From assembly GCF_000383415.1 (NCBI RefSeq), contig NZ_KB911265.1:22062-86061 (forward strand): 64,000 bases of DNA, written 5' to 3'. Below are positions 9,198-17,919 of this stretch, piece after piece (positions within the stretch are counted from its first letter, which is position 1; each line of letters starts with the position of its first letter). Both the position numbers and the translations under genes were made by a program. Origin of the DNA: Hyphomicrobium zavarzinii ATCC 27496 (GTDB taxonomy: Bacteria > Pseudomonadota > Alphaproteobacteria > Rhizobiales > Hyphomicrobiaceae). A model generated the notes under the pieces. That model searched no databases, was not told the origin of the DNA, and saw only the letters and a program-made list of their open reading frames with translations.

Positions 9198-9965
9198 ATG
9201 GCAGCTCCCAACCCCGGCATCCCTCAGCAGCAAACTGCCGCACAGATTTCTCCAGGCGAGGCCACGCGCGTCCTGATGCGCTGCGCCCTCAAGGCTTCGC
9301 TCGCCACTCTCGAGACGTCGACGGGCCATCCTTACGCCTCGCTGGTGACAATCGCAACCGATGTGGACGGTACGCCGCTGTTCTTCATCTCAACCCTCGC
9401 TCTCCACACGAAAAATCTCCTGTCCGATAGCCGGGCGAGCCTCCTGTTCGACGGCACGGACGCCAGCGGAGACCCCCTTGCCGGGGGCCGCGTGACGGTC
9501 ATGGGGCGGGCGGTCAAGACGCAGCGCGCCTCGGCGCGGGAGCGCTTCCTGGCCCGCCAGGACCATGCCCGGGCCTATGCCGATTTCCCGGACTTCGCGT
9601 TCTACGAGCTGGTCCCCGAGCGCGCGCATTTCATCGGCGGCTTCGGCCGCATCGTCGACCTCAAGCCGGATGACATTCTCGTGGATACGAAGGGGGCCGA
9701 GCCCCTCATCGCCGCCCACGCCGACATCGTCTCGCATATGAACGAGGATCACGCCGCGGCGGTCGAGCTCTATGCAACGGAGCTTGCCGGCGCGCCGAGC
9801 GGCCCCTGGCGGCTTACGGGCGTGGATCCCGGCGGCTTCGACATTGTCTGCGATGGATCAGCGTTGAGGCTTCCATTTTCCACTAAAGTCGAAACGCCAG
9901 ACGGGGCACGGCAGGAATTCGTGCGTCTCGCAGCCTTGGCGCGTGACCGAAAGTCGAAGGCATAA
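9198..9965 (+). CDS. HugZ-like FMN-binding split-barrel protein with DUF2470 domain
   Basis: 255 residues. The N-terminal two thirds resemble the pyridoxamine 5'-phosphate oxidase split-barrel fold (residues about 20-150); the C-terminal domain carries HMNEDHA, the DUF2470 signature also found in haem-handling HugZ proteins. Haem use or flavin-dependent reduction is possible; the substrate cannot be read from the sequence. It is transcribed away from chvI and lies ahead of the PEP carboxykinase gene. Confidence 0.8.
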   Translation: MAAPNPGIPQQQTAAQISPGEATRVLMRCALKASLATLETSTGHPYASLVTIATDVDGTPLFFISTLALHTKNLLSDSRASLLFDGTDASGDPLAGGRVTVMGRAVKTQRASARERFLARQDHARAYADFPDFAFYELVPERAHFIGGFGRIVDLKPDDILVDTKGAEPLIAAHADIVSHMNEDHAAAVELYATELAGAPSGPWRLTGVDPGGFDIVCDGSALRLPFSTKVETPDGARQEFVRLAALARDRKSKA

Positions 9966-10083
9966 GTACCCACCGCACGCTTGAAGGGGTAATATGGCGG
10001 GTGCTAGTTAGCACCCGCAGCAAGACCCTATTTTTTCAGTGATTGTGCAAGCTCTTCGGAGCTGCGCGCGCGGAGGGCTATTC

Positions 10084-11892
10084 ATGAACGCGATGCCACC
10101 GGTCAAACCCGCAACCCAAAATCCTGCGGTTCTGGCCTTTGTGGACCAAGCGAGATCGCTGTTCAAACCCGAGCGCGTCGTCTGGTGCAACGGCAGCAAG
10201 GCCGAATACCAGCAGCTCCTCCACGCGATGGTGGCGACGGGCACCGCGCAGTGGCTCAATCCAGAAAAGAGACCCAACTCCGTCATCGTGCGCTCGGATC
10301 CTGCCGACGTCGCGCGGGTCGAGGACCAGACTTTCATCTGCTCGCTCTCCAAGGACGACGCAGGCCCGACCAACAACTGGGCGGACCCGGCAGAAATGAA
10401 GGCCACGCTCCAGGGCCTGTTCGACGGCGCCATGGTGGGCCGGGCCATGTATGTGGTTCCCTATTCAATGGGGCCCGTGGGCTCGCCCATCGCCCGCATC
10501 GGGATCATGGTGACCGACAGCGCCTATGCGGTCGCGAACATGCACATCATGACGCGCGTGGGAGATGCCGTGCTTGGCGCGCTCGGCTCCAGCACCGATT
10601 TCGTGCGCGGCCTGCATACGGTCGGCGTTCCGCTCAAGAAGCAGACCTGGGCCGACGAGCCCTGGCCCTGCAATACGACCAAGTACATCTGCCACTTCCC
10701 GGAGACCCGCGAGATCTGGTCGTTCGGCTCCGGCTACGGCGGAAACGCGCTTCTCGGAAAGAAATGCCATGCTCTTCGCATCGCCTCCGCCCAGGCGCGC
10801 GACGAGGGCTGGATGGCCGAGCACATGCTCATCCTGAAGCTCACCAATCCGGACGGGCGCTCGAAGTTCGTCGCGGCCGCCTTCCCGTCTGCCTGCGGCA
10901 AGACCAACCTCGCCATGCTCATCCCGACCATTCCGGGCTGGAAGGCCGAGACGATCGGCGACGACATCTGCTGGATGAAGTTCGGCAAGGACGGGCGGCT
11001 CCGGGCCATCAATCCCGAGACCGGCTTCTTCGGCGTCGCTCCCGGCACATCCAACGAGAGCAACCTCAATGCGATGCGCACGCTGGACGCCAATTGCATC
11101 TTCACCAACGTCGGCCTGACGGACGACAACGACATCTATTGGGAGCAGATGGGCGGCCAGCCCCCTGCGCACCTCACCGACTGGCTGCGCCGCTCCTGGT
11201 CCCCCAGCGCGGGCCGCACGGCGGCTCATCCCAACGCGCGCTTCACAGCGCCTGCCGCCCAGTGCCCCGTGATCGCCAAGGAATGGGACGACCCCGAGGG
11301 CGTGCCGATCGACGCCATCCTGTTCGGTGGACGGCGCGCAACGGTGGTGCCGCTCGTCTCCGAAGCGCTCTCCTGGCAACACGGCACGTTCCTCGGCTCC
11401 ATTATGGCATCTGAGAAAACAGCGGCTGCCGCCGGCACGGTCGGCGAGCTTCGCCGCGACCCGATGGCGATGCTGCCGTTCTGCGGCTACCACATGGGCG
11501 ACTACTTCCAGCACTGGCTCGACATGGGCGAGAAGGGCGGAAGCAAGATGCCGAAAATCTTCTACGTGAACTGGTTCCGGAAGAGCGCCGAAGGCAAGTT
11601 CCTGTGGCCCGGCTACGGCGAGAACAGCCGCATCCTCAAATGGATCTTCGAGCGGTGCGAGGGTACGGCGGACGCCGTGGAAACGCCGATCGGCAAACTG
11701 CCCGCGGAAGGCGCGCTCGACGTTCAGGGCCTCAAAGTCACGCCCGAGGCGATGGCGGAGCTGCTCAAAGTGGACCGCGACGGCTGGAAGGCGGAGCTCC
11801 CCTCGATCGGGGAGCATTTCGCCACCTTCGGAAGCAAGCTTCCGCGCGGCCTCTCGGACGAGCTCGCCGCGCTCGAGCAACGCCTCGGCTAA
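10084..11892 (+). CDS. pckG: Phosphoenolpyruvate carboxykinase, GTP type
   Basis: 602 residues; converts oxaloacetate and GTP to PEP and CO2 for gluconeogenesis. It is the GTP-dependent type (EC 4.1.1.32): the P-loop with reactive Cys271 reads [10 protein letters not shown] (266-275) instead of the GLSGTGKT of ATP enzymes, and GDDICWMKF follows downstream. The start was placed at MNAMPPV because GGAGGG lies 6-11 bases ahead; a longer frame from 10039 lacks this. In many rhizobia the pck gene beside chvI encodes the ATP-type enzyme, so the type has been swapped in a conserved slot. Confidence 0.95.
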   Translation: MNAMPPVKPATQNPAVLAFVDQARSLFKPERVVWCNGSKAEYQQLLHAMVATGTAQWLNPEKRPNSVIVRSDPADVARVEDQTFICSLSKDDAGPTNNWADPAEMKATLQGLFDGAMVGRAMYVVPYSMGPVGSPIARIGIMVTDSAYAVANMHIMTRVGDAVLGALGSSTDFVRGLHTVGVPLKKQTWADEPWPCNTTKYICHFPETREIWSFGSGYGGNALLGKKCHALRIASAQARDEGWMAEHMLILKLTNPDGRSKFVAAAFPSACGKTNLAMLIPTIPGWKAETIGDDICWMKFGKDGRLRAINPETGFFGVAPGTSNESNLNAMRTLDANCIFTNVGLTDDNDIYWEQMGGQPPAHLTDWLRRSWSPSAGRTAAHPNARFTAPAAQCPVIAKEWDDPEGVPIDAILFGGRRATVVPLVSEALSWQHGTFLGSIMASEKTAAAAGTVGELRRDPMAMLPFCGYHMGDYFQHWLDMGEKGGSKMPKIFYVNWFRKSAEGKFLWPGYGENSRILKWIFERCEGTADAVETPIGKLPAEGALDVQGLKVTPEAMAELLKVDRDGWKAELPSIGEHFATFGSKLPRGLSDELAALEQRLG

Positions 11893-12175
11893 TCACGACA
11901 CCGTGCTCCAGCAGCGCGCCTCGGGTGCAAGCCCGGGGTTTGCCGCGCTTTGTTTCGCTCGCTACCGCAACGCGACGCATCGGCTATCGATCTCCCGCGT
12001 GAATCGTGGTCTATCGATTTGAGAAGGATCAAAAAGCGTCCTCACACGCGCTATAAATCAAGTGTACTGACGACCTTTCCTCCGGCTGTCGAGGCGAGCC
12101 GCGGCTCGATACTCACGAGAGTGGAGGGCGAATAGCGGGCCGGGCTCCGAGAGGCTGGGTCATGGGACAATCGCG

Positions 12176-12571
12176 ATGCTGAACTGGCTTTCGAGGCTGT
12201 TCCTGCGACGCCATGAGGTCGCCCCTCGACGCCGCCCCGCGACGGCGAGCCCCGTTCGCGTCACCCACGACGACAAGACCATCACAGTCCGCGACGGTGC
12301 CGAGGTCTCGACGCTTGCCTGGGCGGACGTGGCGAGCGTCACGGTGCTCACCACCGACCTCGGACCATTCGAGATCGACCTTTTCTGGGTTCTCTCCGAC
12401 CGGGACAATCGAAGCTTTCTCACCATCCCGATGGGGGCCGACGGGGAACATGCGCTTTTGCAGACCATGCAGGTGCGCCTCACGGGCTTCGACAACATGG
12501 CCGTGGTGGAGGCCATGAGCAGCACAGGCAACGGCGTGTTCCAGATCTGGCCGGCGGCCGAGCTCGTGTAA
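12176..12571 (+). CDS. Conserved hypothetical protein
   Basis: 131 residues with a basic N-terminus (RLFLRRH...RRRPA) and a beta-rich, acidic body ending in NGVFQIWPAAELV. No signal peptide and no transmembrane segment. The pattern of short strands would fit a small PH-like or immunity-type fold, but I recognise no family. GGGA lies about 13 bases ahead of the ATG. It converges with the flavoprotein gene, whose stop is 15 bases further on. Codon use matches its neighbours. Confidence 0.6.
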   Translation: MLNWLSRLFLRRHEVAPRRRPATASPVRVTHDDKTITVRDGAEVSTLAWADVASVTVLTTDLGPFEIDLFWVLSDRDNRSFLTIPMGADGEHALLQTMQVRLTGFDNMAVVEAMSSTGNGVFQIWPAAELV

Positions 12572-12586
12572 GAGCGCGGGAAGCGC

Positions 12587-13792
12587 TCAGGCGCGCGGCT
12601 TGGGGGAGCCGGCGGGCGCTTGCGCGGCGTGGAAGCTCTGCAGCGCGCTCTGCCACGTCTCACGGGCAATGTTGCGTGCCCAGCGGGCCAATCCCAGGGC
12701 CACGGACGCCCAGCGGCGCGCCCACCAGTATATCCCGGTGTCCGTCGCCATGCCCTTGGCGCTGGCGGCGAGCGCGCGGGATTTGCGATCGGAGCGGACT
12801 TTCGCGGCATCGTCGTAGAAGTCGGCGATCTTCTCGACGCCCATGCCGGGCGTTGTGAGCCAGGTGGAGACATAGCCGTTGCACAAGCGCTCGACGTCGA
12901 TCATCGCCTTGCGCGCGCCGGTTCCGGTCGCGGGGCAGGCCGTGCCGAAGGCATCGCCGATCAGCACCACGCCCGGCTGGCGATAGTTGCTCGTGCCGTA
13001 GAAGTCGATGGGGCGAACCTTGACCGGGCCTGCCACGCGGAACGGTCCCGTGAGGCGCTCGAGGCGGGGCATGGTGGCCTTCAGCATGGCCTCGGGCGCG
13101 GCGCGGAACTCGCGCATCCACGGATCGTCGAGGTCACGGTAGACGAAGAAGTTCGCCCGCATACGCGTGCCGATGGGAAACAGCGTGATGTAGGAGACGC
13201 GGGAACGGGGATGCTCGCCGTAGTACGTTAGCGCGCGGAACGGGAAACTGCCTCCCTCCGCCGGCTCCAGGTCAAAGCCGAAGGTGATGGAATAGCACGG
13301 CTTGAAGTCGCAGCGCTCCATGCCGAGGGATTGGCGCAGGCTGTTGTTCAAGCCGCTAGCCATGATCACGAGCCGGGCGGTGAGGATCTCGCCCGAGGCG
13401 AGCGTCACCTTTTGCGTCTCGGGTCCGTTGGCGACGGCGGTGACCTTGCCGCGAATGAAGGTGACCTCCGGCGGAATCTCCGTGCGGATCGTGTTGACGA
13501 GGCGTCCGTAGTCGATGCCGAGCTGGTCGCTCGGGCGCTTCTCGACCAGATGGCCGAGGCGCGAAACCCAGGCGGTTCTATCGTGGGTGGCTGCGGCCAG
13601 GACCGCGGAGCCGATGCCAGCCTTATTCAGGATGTCGATCTGGTCGAAGTCGATCTTCTCGCAGCGGAACTCGTCCGGATAGGTCTCGTTCGGGTCGACG
13701 ATCGCCACGGAATGGCCGGCGCGCGCCAACATCGTGGCGGCGATCGACCCCGCCAAACCCGCGCCGACGATTGCGACCTCGAACTCGCGCAT
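12587..13792 (-). CDS. FAD-dependent monooxygenase/oxidoreductase
   Basis: 401 residues. The N-terminal Rossmann motif VAIVGAGLAGS (about residues 5-15) binds FAD; a second flavin-contact region VVLIGDAFGTACPATGTG is at about 280-298. This layout matches the PHBH/geranylgeranyl-reductase-like class of single-component flavoproteins. The start MREFEV has GGAG nine bases upstream; a frame from 13837 adds 15 residues. Substrate unknown. It stands alone on the minus strand. Confidence 0.85.
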   Translation of the reverse strand: MREFEVAIVGAGLAGSIAATMLARAGHSVAIVDPNETYPDEFRCEKIDFDQIDILNKAGIGSAVLAAATHDRTAWVSRLGHLVEKRPSDQLGIDYGRLVNTIRTEIPPEVTFIRGKVTAVANGPETQKVTLASGEILTARLVIMASGLNNSLRQSLGMERCDFKPCYSITFGFDLEPAEGGSFPFRALTYYGEHPRSRVSYITLFPIGTRMRANFFVYRDLDDPWMREFRAAPEAMLKATMPRLERLTGPFRVAGPVKVRPIDFYGTSNYRQPGVVLIGDAFGTACPATGTGARKAMIDVERLCNGYVSTWLTTPGMGVEKIADFYDDAAKVRSDRKSRALAASAKGMATDTGIYWWARRWASVALGLARWARNIARETWQSALQSFHAAQAPAGSPKPRA

Positions 13793-13956
13793 CACCCACT
13801 CCAGACCGGAGACATCCTGGATTGCACCGGACTTCATCGGCCGGGATTGTCTGTGGCGTTGCGCTAAGTGCGAGTTAAGGATTGCGTTGCGCGCCGCTGT
13901 TCCTGGCGGGATGGCTAACAGCCCGTTAAAGGGGCCCCGGCGCTCTGGATGATCGC

Positions 13957-14772
13957 TCAGTTACGGAAGGCGCGGTCGAGGTTCTTGGCCCGATCCAGGT
14001 TCTTGGCCTTGCCAGCGTTCGCCATCGCGCCGATGCGGGCGTTGTTCACATCCGCTTCGTCGAAATCGGCGCCGTCCACGTTGGCGCCCGTAAAGTCCGT
14101 TCCGCCAAGTTCGCTGCCGGCGAGGGAGGCGCCCGTGAGGTCGGCGCCGTTGAGGTCGGTGAACTCGATCAACGCGCGGCGTAGGTTGGCATTCCGCAAG
14201 GATGCGCCTTCGAGGTTCGTGCCTTTGAAGGTGCCGCGCATGAGGCCCATGGACTGGTTCTTCTCGTCGGCCGAGAGATCGGCGCCGTCGAGCCTGGCGC
14301 CTTTCATGCTGGCCTTCGAGAAGTCACCCGCCACGCGGGCGCCGGTCAGATCCGCCCCATCGAGCTTTGCGCCGATGAGCTGGGTTCCGAACAGGCTCGC
14401 GCCCTTGAGATTGGCGCCGGTCCAATCGGAATTGAGCGCCCAGACCGAATCGAGGTTCACGCCCTCCAGGTTCGCCTTCGCGAGGGTCGCCCCCATCAGG
14501 CGCGCGGCCTGAAAATTCACGCGGCGCAGATCCATGCCCGAGAGGTCGAGCTTGTTCAGGGCCTTGCCGAAGAGGTTCAACGTCTCGCCCTCGGGCAGGC
14601 TGGCGAGGGCGGCCTCGATGTCGGCGCGGGTCATCTCGGCCTGAGTGAACTGGGGCGAGGAGAGATCGACCATGTCGATCATGCTCTGAGCGCGAAGCTG
14701 GGGCACGCCTATAGACGTGGTCAGCAGGACCGCTCCCGCGATCAGGCTTAAACAGGCGGCCTTCCCAAACAT
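13957..14772 (-). CDS. Secreted pentapeptide-repeat protein
   Basis: 271 residues. A signal peptide (KAACLSLIAGAVLLTTSIGVP, cleaved near RAQS) precedes a run of A(D/N)LxG-type pentapeptide repeats from about residue 75 to 250, which should form a right-handed quadrilateral beta-helix in the periplasm. The C-terminus ends with a duplicated KNLDRA, encoded by an 18-base tandem repeat near 13972-14007. The start is supported by GGGAG upstream; the longer frame to 14907 is not. Function unknown. Confidence 0.82.
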   Translation of the reverse strand: MFGKAACLSLIAGAVLLTTSIGVPQLRAQSMIDMVDLSSPQFTQAEMTRADIEAALASLPEGETLNLFGKALNKLDLSGMDLRRVNFQAARLMGATLAKANLEGVNLDSVWALNSDWTGANLKGASLFGTQLIGAKLDGADLTGARVAGDFSKASMKGARLDGADLSADEKNQSMGLMRGTFKGTNLEGASLRNANLRRALIEFTDLNGADLTGASLAGSELGGTDFTGANVDGADFDEADVNNARIGAMANAGKAKNLDRAKNLDRAFRN

Positions 14773-15058
14773 GCTCGCTCCCTTTGGCAAGAGTCTTGTC
14801 TGAGCCAGATGCTCACTATGATCCATTTCGACGATCGGGTCACGCGGCAGCGCGCGGGCGGGCGCGGGCCGCAAGGCAACCGGGGCCGCCGCATTGGCCG
14901 CACGCAAGGAACTTGAGTTTGCTCAAGTGGTTGGGCCAACCAGGGGCGTATTCCTCAAGCGGCGACCGGTCCCCCACTGACGTCTCGACCCATTTCCGGC
15001 TATGGTGGCGCCAGCCAGCCTACATGAACGCACAAATTTCGAGAGAGGATTGCCGTCG
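14773..15058. promoter_or_regulatory. Divergent promoter region
   Basis: 286 bases between the pentapeptide-repeat gene and the redoxin gene, which read away from each other. No clear operator was seen. Confidence 0.4.
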
Positions 15059-15772
15059 ATGTTCGACCCCGAAAGCCCGCCCGAGCTTGAAACAGCCCAT
15101 TGGCTCAACACCGAGGCGCCCCTCAAGCTCAAGGAGCAAAAGGGCAAGGTCGTCGTGGTGGCGGCGTTCCAGCAGCATTGTCCCGGCAGCGTGAAGCATG
15201 GCCTGCCGCAGGCTGCCCGCATCGCAGGTGCATTCAGCCCCGACGAGGTGGTGGTGATCGGCCTCAACACCCCGTTCGAAGAGACCGAAAAGCAGAACAA
15301 GGCAGCGCTCGAGAAATTCGTGGAAGAGCACGAGCTTCCGTTCGCCATCGCGCTCGACAAGACCAACGGCAAAAGCCTGCCGAAGACGATGGAAGCCTAC
15401 GAGATCCAGGGTACGCCGACCGTGCTCGTGTTCGACCGTCAGGGCCGTCTGCGCCGCCACTACCTGGGCCAGGTGGACGATCTGCGTCTCGGCGCGGAGG
15501 TGATGGCGCTCGCCATTGAGGCACGCGACGCGCCGCGCGAGCAATCGATCGCGATCGAGCGCCGGCTGGCCGCGACGCTGGTCGACCCCAACGCGCACCA
15601 TCACGCCGGCGGATGCGGATGCGGGCACGATCATTCCCATGATCATGGGCACGACCATCATGCCCATTCGCACGAGGGCGGCGGCTGCTGCGGCGGCCAG
15701 GGCCACGCGCACGATCATGACCACGACCATCAGCACGCCCAGGGCGGCTGCGGCTGCGGACACAATCACTGA
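15059..15772 (+). CDS. Thioredoxin-fold (redoxin) protein with His/Cys-rich metal-binding tail
   Basis: 237 residues. Residues 1-180 have the TlpA/AhpC-like fold (VVVVAAFQQHCPGS at the active site, cis-Pro in QGTPTVLVF). Only one Cys is at the active site, so it cannot work as a CxxC thiol oxidoreductase. The last 58 residues hold 20 His and 6 Cys in HDH, GCGCG and CCGG motifs, a likely zinc, nickel or copper store. No signal peptide is seen, so it is probably cytosolic. The start was set at MFDPESP, after GAGAGGA; an upstream frame from 15002 is less likely. Confidence 0.85.
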   Translation: MFDPESPPELETAHWLNTEAPLKLKEQKGKVVVVAAFQQHCPGSVKHGLPQAARIAGAFSPDEVVVIGLNTPFEETEKQNKAALEKFVEEHELPFAIALDKTNGKSLPKTMEAYEIQGTPTVLVFDRQGRLRRHYLGQVDDLRLGAEVMALAIEARDAPREQSIAIERRLAATLVDPNAHHHAGGCGCGHDHSHDHGHDHHAHSHEGGGCCGGQGHAHDHDHDHQHAQGGCGCGHNH

Positions 15773-15843
15773 ACTCCGGCACTCGCACTCACTGACCCAG
15801 GCTCCCTTCTCCCCACCGGCTTCGATGAGGAGAAGGGATGTGC

Positions 15844-16500
15844 CTACTTGCGCTCCGTGAAGGATGGGCCTTCGAAGGTGCGAACGGGACGGCCGCGCTC
15901 CAGGGCATCGTGCTGGGCCCAGCGGTCGCGCTCGGCGTCCGCCTTCGCAGCGTTGGCACCCTCCGCCAGAAGCCCCGCGAGACGCGCGAGTGCGAGCTTC
16001 TTGTTCATGGCCTGAGAGCGCTCCTCGCGCGCCGTTGCGACAAGCCCGGTGGGGCGGTGCGTGGCCCGCACCGCGCTTTCGGTCTTGTTGACGTGCTGGC
16101 CGCCGGGGCCAGACGCGCGCATGGCCTCGAACACCACATCCGCGGGGCGAAGCGCCGTTGCTCCTGCGTCCGGCGGCGCGAGAAGCTCCACACCAACGAA
16201 CCAGTTCTTGCGCTTGTGCCCTGGACGGACCAGCGACGGGCAGATCCAAAGCACGCTGCCGCGCGAACGATGGGCGAAGGCGCGGGCGCCCTCCCCTTGG
16301 AGCGAGAGCAGCGCGGAGAGGGCCGTGCCGCGCTCGCGGCCTTCGACGACGTCGAGCAGCACGCAGGCGAGCCCCTGCTTGCTGGCCTCCCTCTCCAGCA
16401 CATCCGCCAGCCTGGCGACGGCGAGCTGGCATTCGGCGGGGCCGCGTCCCGACGTGATCTGAAGCCAGATGCGCTCGTGCTCCTTGCTGTCAGTCCTCAT
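15844..16500 (-). CDS. prfH: Peptide chain release factor homologue PrfH
   Basis: 218 residues, with the class I release-factor GGQ (residues 133-135, SGPGGQHVNKTESAV) that triggers peptidyl-tRNA hydrolysis, but no stop-codon recognition domain of the RF1/RF2 size. PrfH is encoded with RtcB2 and acts on ribosomes whose 16S decoding centre has been cut, releasing the peptide so that RtcB2 can reseal the rRNA. Its start overlaps the end of rtcB2 by 11 bases, which implies coupled translation. Basic C-terminal half fits ribosome binding. Confidence 0.92.
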   Translation of the reverse strand: MRTDSKEHERIWLQITSGRGPAECQLAVARLADVLEREASKQGLACVLLDVVEGRERGTALSALLSLQGEGARAFAHRSRGSVLWICPSLVRPGHKRKNWFVGVELLAPPDAGATALRPADVVFEAMRASGPGGQHVNKTESAVRATHRPTGLVATAREERSQAMNKKLALARLAGLLAEGANAAKADAERDRWAQHDALERGRPVRTFEGPSFTERK

Positions 16501-17662
16501 CGCGCGCCCTCCGCACCTTGTAGGTGAGCACCGGCCGGTAGACGGCAACGGTGGTGACGAGACCGGCCGCCTCCAGATCGGCGATCACCTGGGCGATGTC
16601 CTTGTAGGCTTGGGGTGCCTCGTCATAGAGCAGCTCGCGATCCTCGCAGATCACGCGGCCGCCGAGCTCCGTGCGTGCAAGGTCCTCCACGCGGTATTTG
16701 TGCGAAAGACGCGACTTGGCGTAGCCACGCTGCCAGCGCCGCCCGGCCCCGTGAGCGAGAGACCAGGCTGCCTTCTCGCCTTCGCCCGCGAGCGCCCGCA
16801 CGAGATAGCTCGGCGTGCCGCGCGATCCCGGGATCATGAGTGCGCCCTGCTGCAGCGCCTCACGCGTGGACGCCGCGCCCTTGCGATGGAACCACGCCGG
16901 AGCACCCGCGAAGTCCTCGCGCGTCACCATGTTGTGGGCGACGTCCGAGATGCATCGCAGACCTGCACCGATCTCGCCCGCGAACCGGTGCGCGATCAGC
17001 GCGCGGTTGGCGCGGGCGAAGCGCATGGCGTGGTCATGCCGCGCGAGATAGTGCGCAGCCGCCTCGCTGTCCTCCTCGAGCGGGTTGGCGCCGTGACGCT
17101 CCAGCAGCTCGCGGAAGACGTCCTGGCCGAGGCCGCGGCTGCCCGAGTGGATCAGCAAGGCCGCGTCGGCCTTGTCGAGTCCGAGCGCCGCGAATGCCTC
17201 CGCATCACGGACCTCCTCCACCACCTGCAGCTCGGCAAAGTGGTTGCCGCCGCCGATGGTGCCGAGACCTGCATCCGCGAGGGATGGCGCGATGCCAAAC
17301 TTGTCTCGCCAGGGGGTAAGATCGCCATCCCAGGGCGTTTCGAGCCCCGTGATCTTGCGCTCCAGACGGTCGAGCCTGAGCTTGCGGGCCGGAAGGTCCA
17401 GCGCCCAGAAGCTCATGCCGCAGCCGATGTCGTTGCCTGCGAGGGCCGGATAGAACACGCCACGCGAGACGAACGCGGCGCCGACGGCGATGCCCTTTCC
17501 GGGATGCAGATCCGGAAAGCCAGCCGCCAGCACCATGCCCGGAAGGCGTGCCGTGGTGTTCAGTTGCTCGAGGGCCGCGCCCTCGATCCAGGATTTGTCG
17601 GTGGTGAAAAGCCGGACGTCGCTCGGCGCGCTAGGCGTCGCGTCCGTGAGTGAATTGCCCAT
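16490..17662 (-). CDS. rtcB: RNA-splicing ligase RtcB2
   Basis: 390 residues, the shorter RtcB2 type. Mn2+ ligands are visible: Asp78 and Cys81 (GNDIGCGM), His141 (GGGNHF), His172 (IHSGSRG); the guanylylated His304 lies in SLAHGAGRR. It joins 2',3'-cyclic phosphate and 5'-OH RNA ends with GTP. Partner of prfH in a ribosome-repair pair. A small ORF overlaps its start by 32 bases in another frame. No sigma-54 promoter or rtcR gene is seen upstream, unlike the E. coli rtcBA system. Confidence 0.93.
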   Translation of the reverse strand: MGNSLTDATPSAPSDVRLFTTDKSWIEGAALEQLNTTARLPGMVLAAGFPDLHPGKGIAVGAAFVSRGVFYPALAGNDIGCGMSFWALDLPARKLRLDRLERKITGLETPWDGDLTPWRDKFGIAPSLADAGLGTIGGGNHFAELQVVEEVRDAEAFAALGLDKADAALLIHSGSRGLGQDVFRELLERHGANPLEEDSEAAAHYLARHDHAMRFARANRALIAHRFAGEIGAGLRCISDVAHNMVTREDFAGAPAWFHRKGAASTREALQQGALMIPGSRGTPSYLVRALAGEGEKAAWSLAHGAGRRWQRGYAKSRLSHKYRVEDLARTELGGRVICEDRELLYDEAPQAYKDIAQVIADLEAAGLVTTVAVYRPVLTYKVRRARDED

Positions 17663-17753
17663 GGCAGTTGCTCAGGAGATAGAAGGTATCCATGCCCGCG
17701 ATGAGGCCACCGCGGACGGCTGCTGTCAGCGTCTCGTTGGTGGCTCGGCGCAT
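17631..17753 (-). CDS. Small ORF heading the rtcB2-prfH operon
   Basis: 40 residues (MRRATNETL...FTHGRDA) with an excellent ribosome site, AAAGGAG six bases before the ATG. It ends inside rtcB2, 32 bases past that gene's start and in a different frame, so translation may be coupled. It has a Thr/Ala-rich N-terminus, a hydrophobic middle (GGLIAGMDTFYLL) and a Cys-His (NCHG) near the end. I do not recognise a family. It could be a leader peptide or a small partner protein. Confidence 0.55.
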   Translation of the reverse strand: MRRATNETLTAAVRGGLIAGMDTFYLLSNCHGQFTHGRDA

Positions 17754-17879
17754 GGAGGTCTCCTTTCGGCAATTCGTATGGGCGGCGCTGATAGCTGCGA
17801 ATTGCGCCGAAAACAAGCCGTTTCTCGCTCAAAGAGGCGTGAACGGCTGTTTCCCGCGGCACATCCACGGGACATGCTC

Positions 17880-17908
17880 TTGCAATTTTCGCCATCATGT
17901 AACATAAC
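17880..17908 (+). promoter_or_regulatory. Predicted promoter of the Rrf2-family gene
   Basis: TTGCAA (17880-17885) and CATAAC (17903-17908) are separated by 17 bases. Transcription would start at or next to the ATG at 17916, giving a leaderless mRNA, which fits the absence of any Shine-Dalgarno sequence. Confidence 0.4.
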
Positions 17909-17919
17909 TAGTTACATGA
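17895..17919. promoter_or_regulatory. Perfect palindrome over the Rrf2 gene start, likely operator
   Basis: TCATGTAAC-ataacta-GTTACATGA, nine-base arms without mismatch. It covers the predicted -10 box and the start codon of the regulator gene, as expected for autorepression by the dimeric regulator. Confidence 0.65.

Noticed and set aside
16469..17653. Plus-strand frame of 394 codons opposite rtcB2
   Set aside because: Antisense shadow; RtcB motifs are on the other strand.
17754..17915. Sigma-54 promoter for the rtcB2 operon, by analogy to E. coli rtcBA
   Set aside because: No TGGCAC-N5-TTGC element on the minus strand and no rtcR gene nearby.
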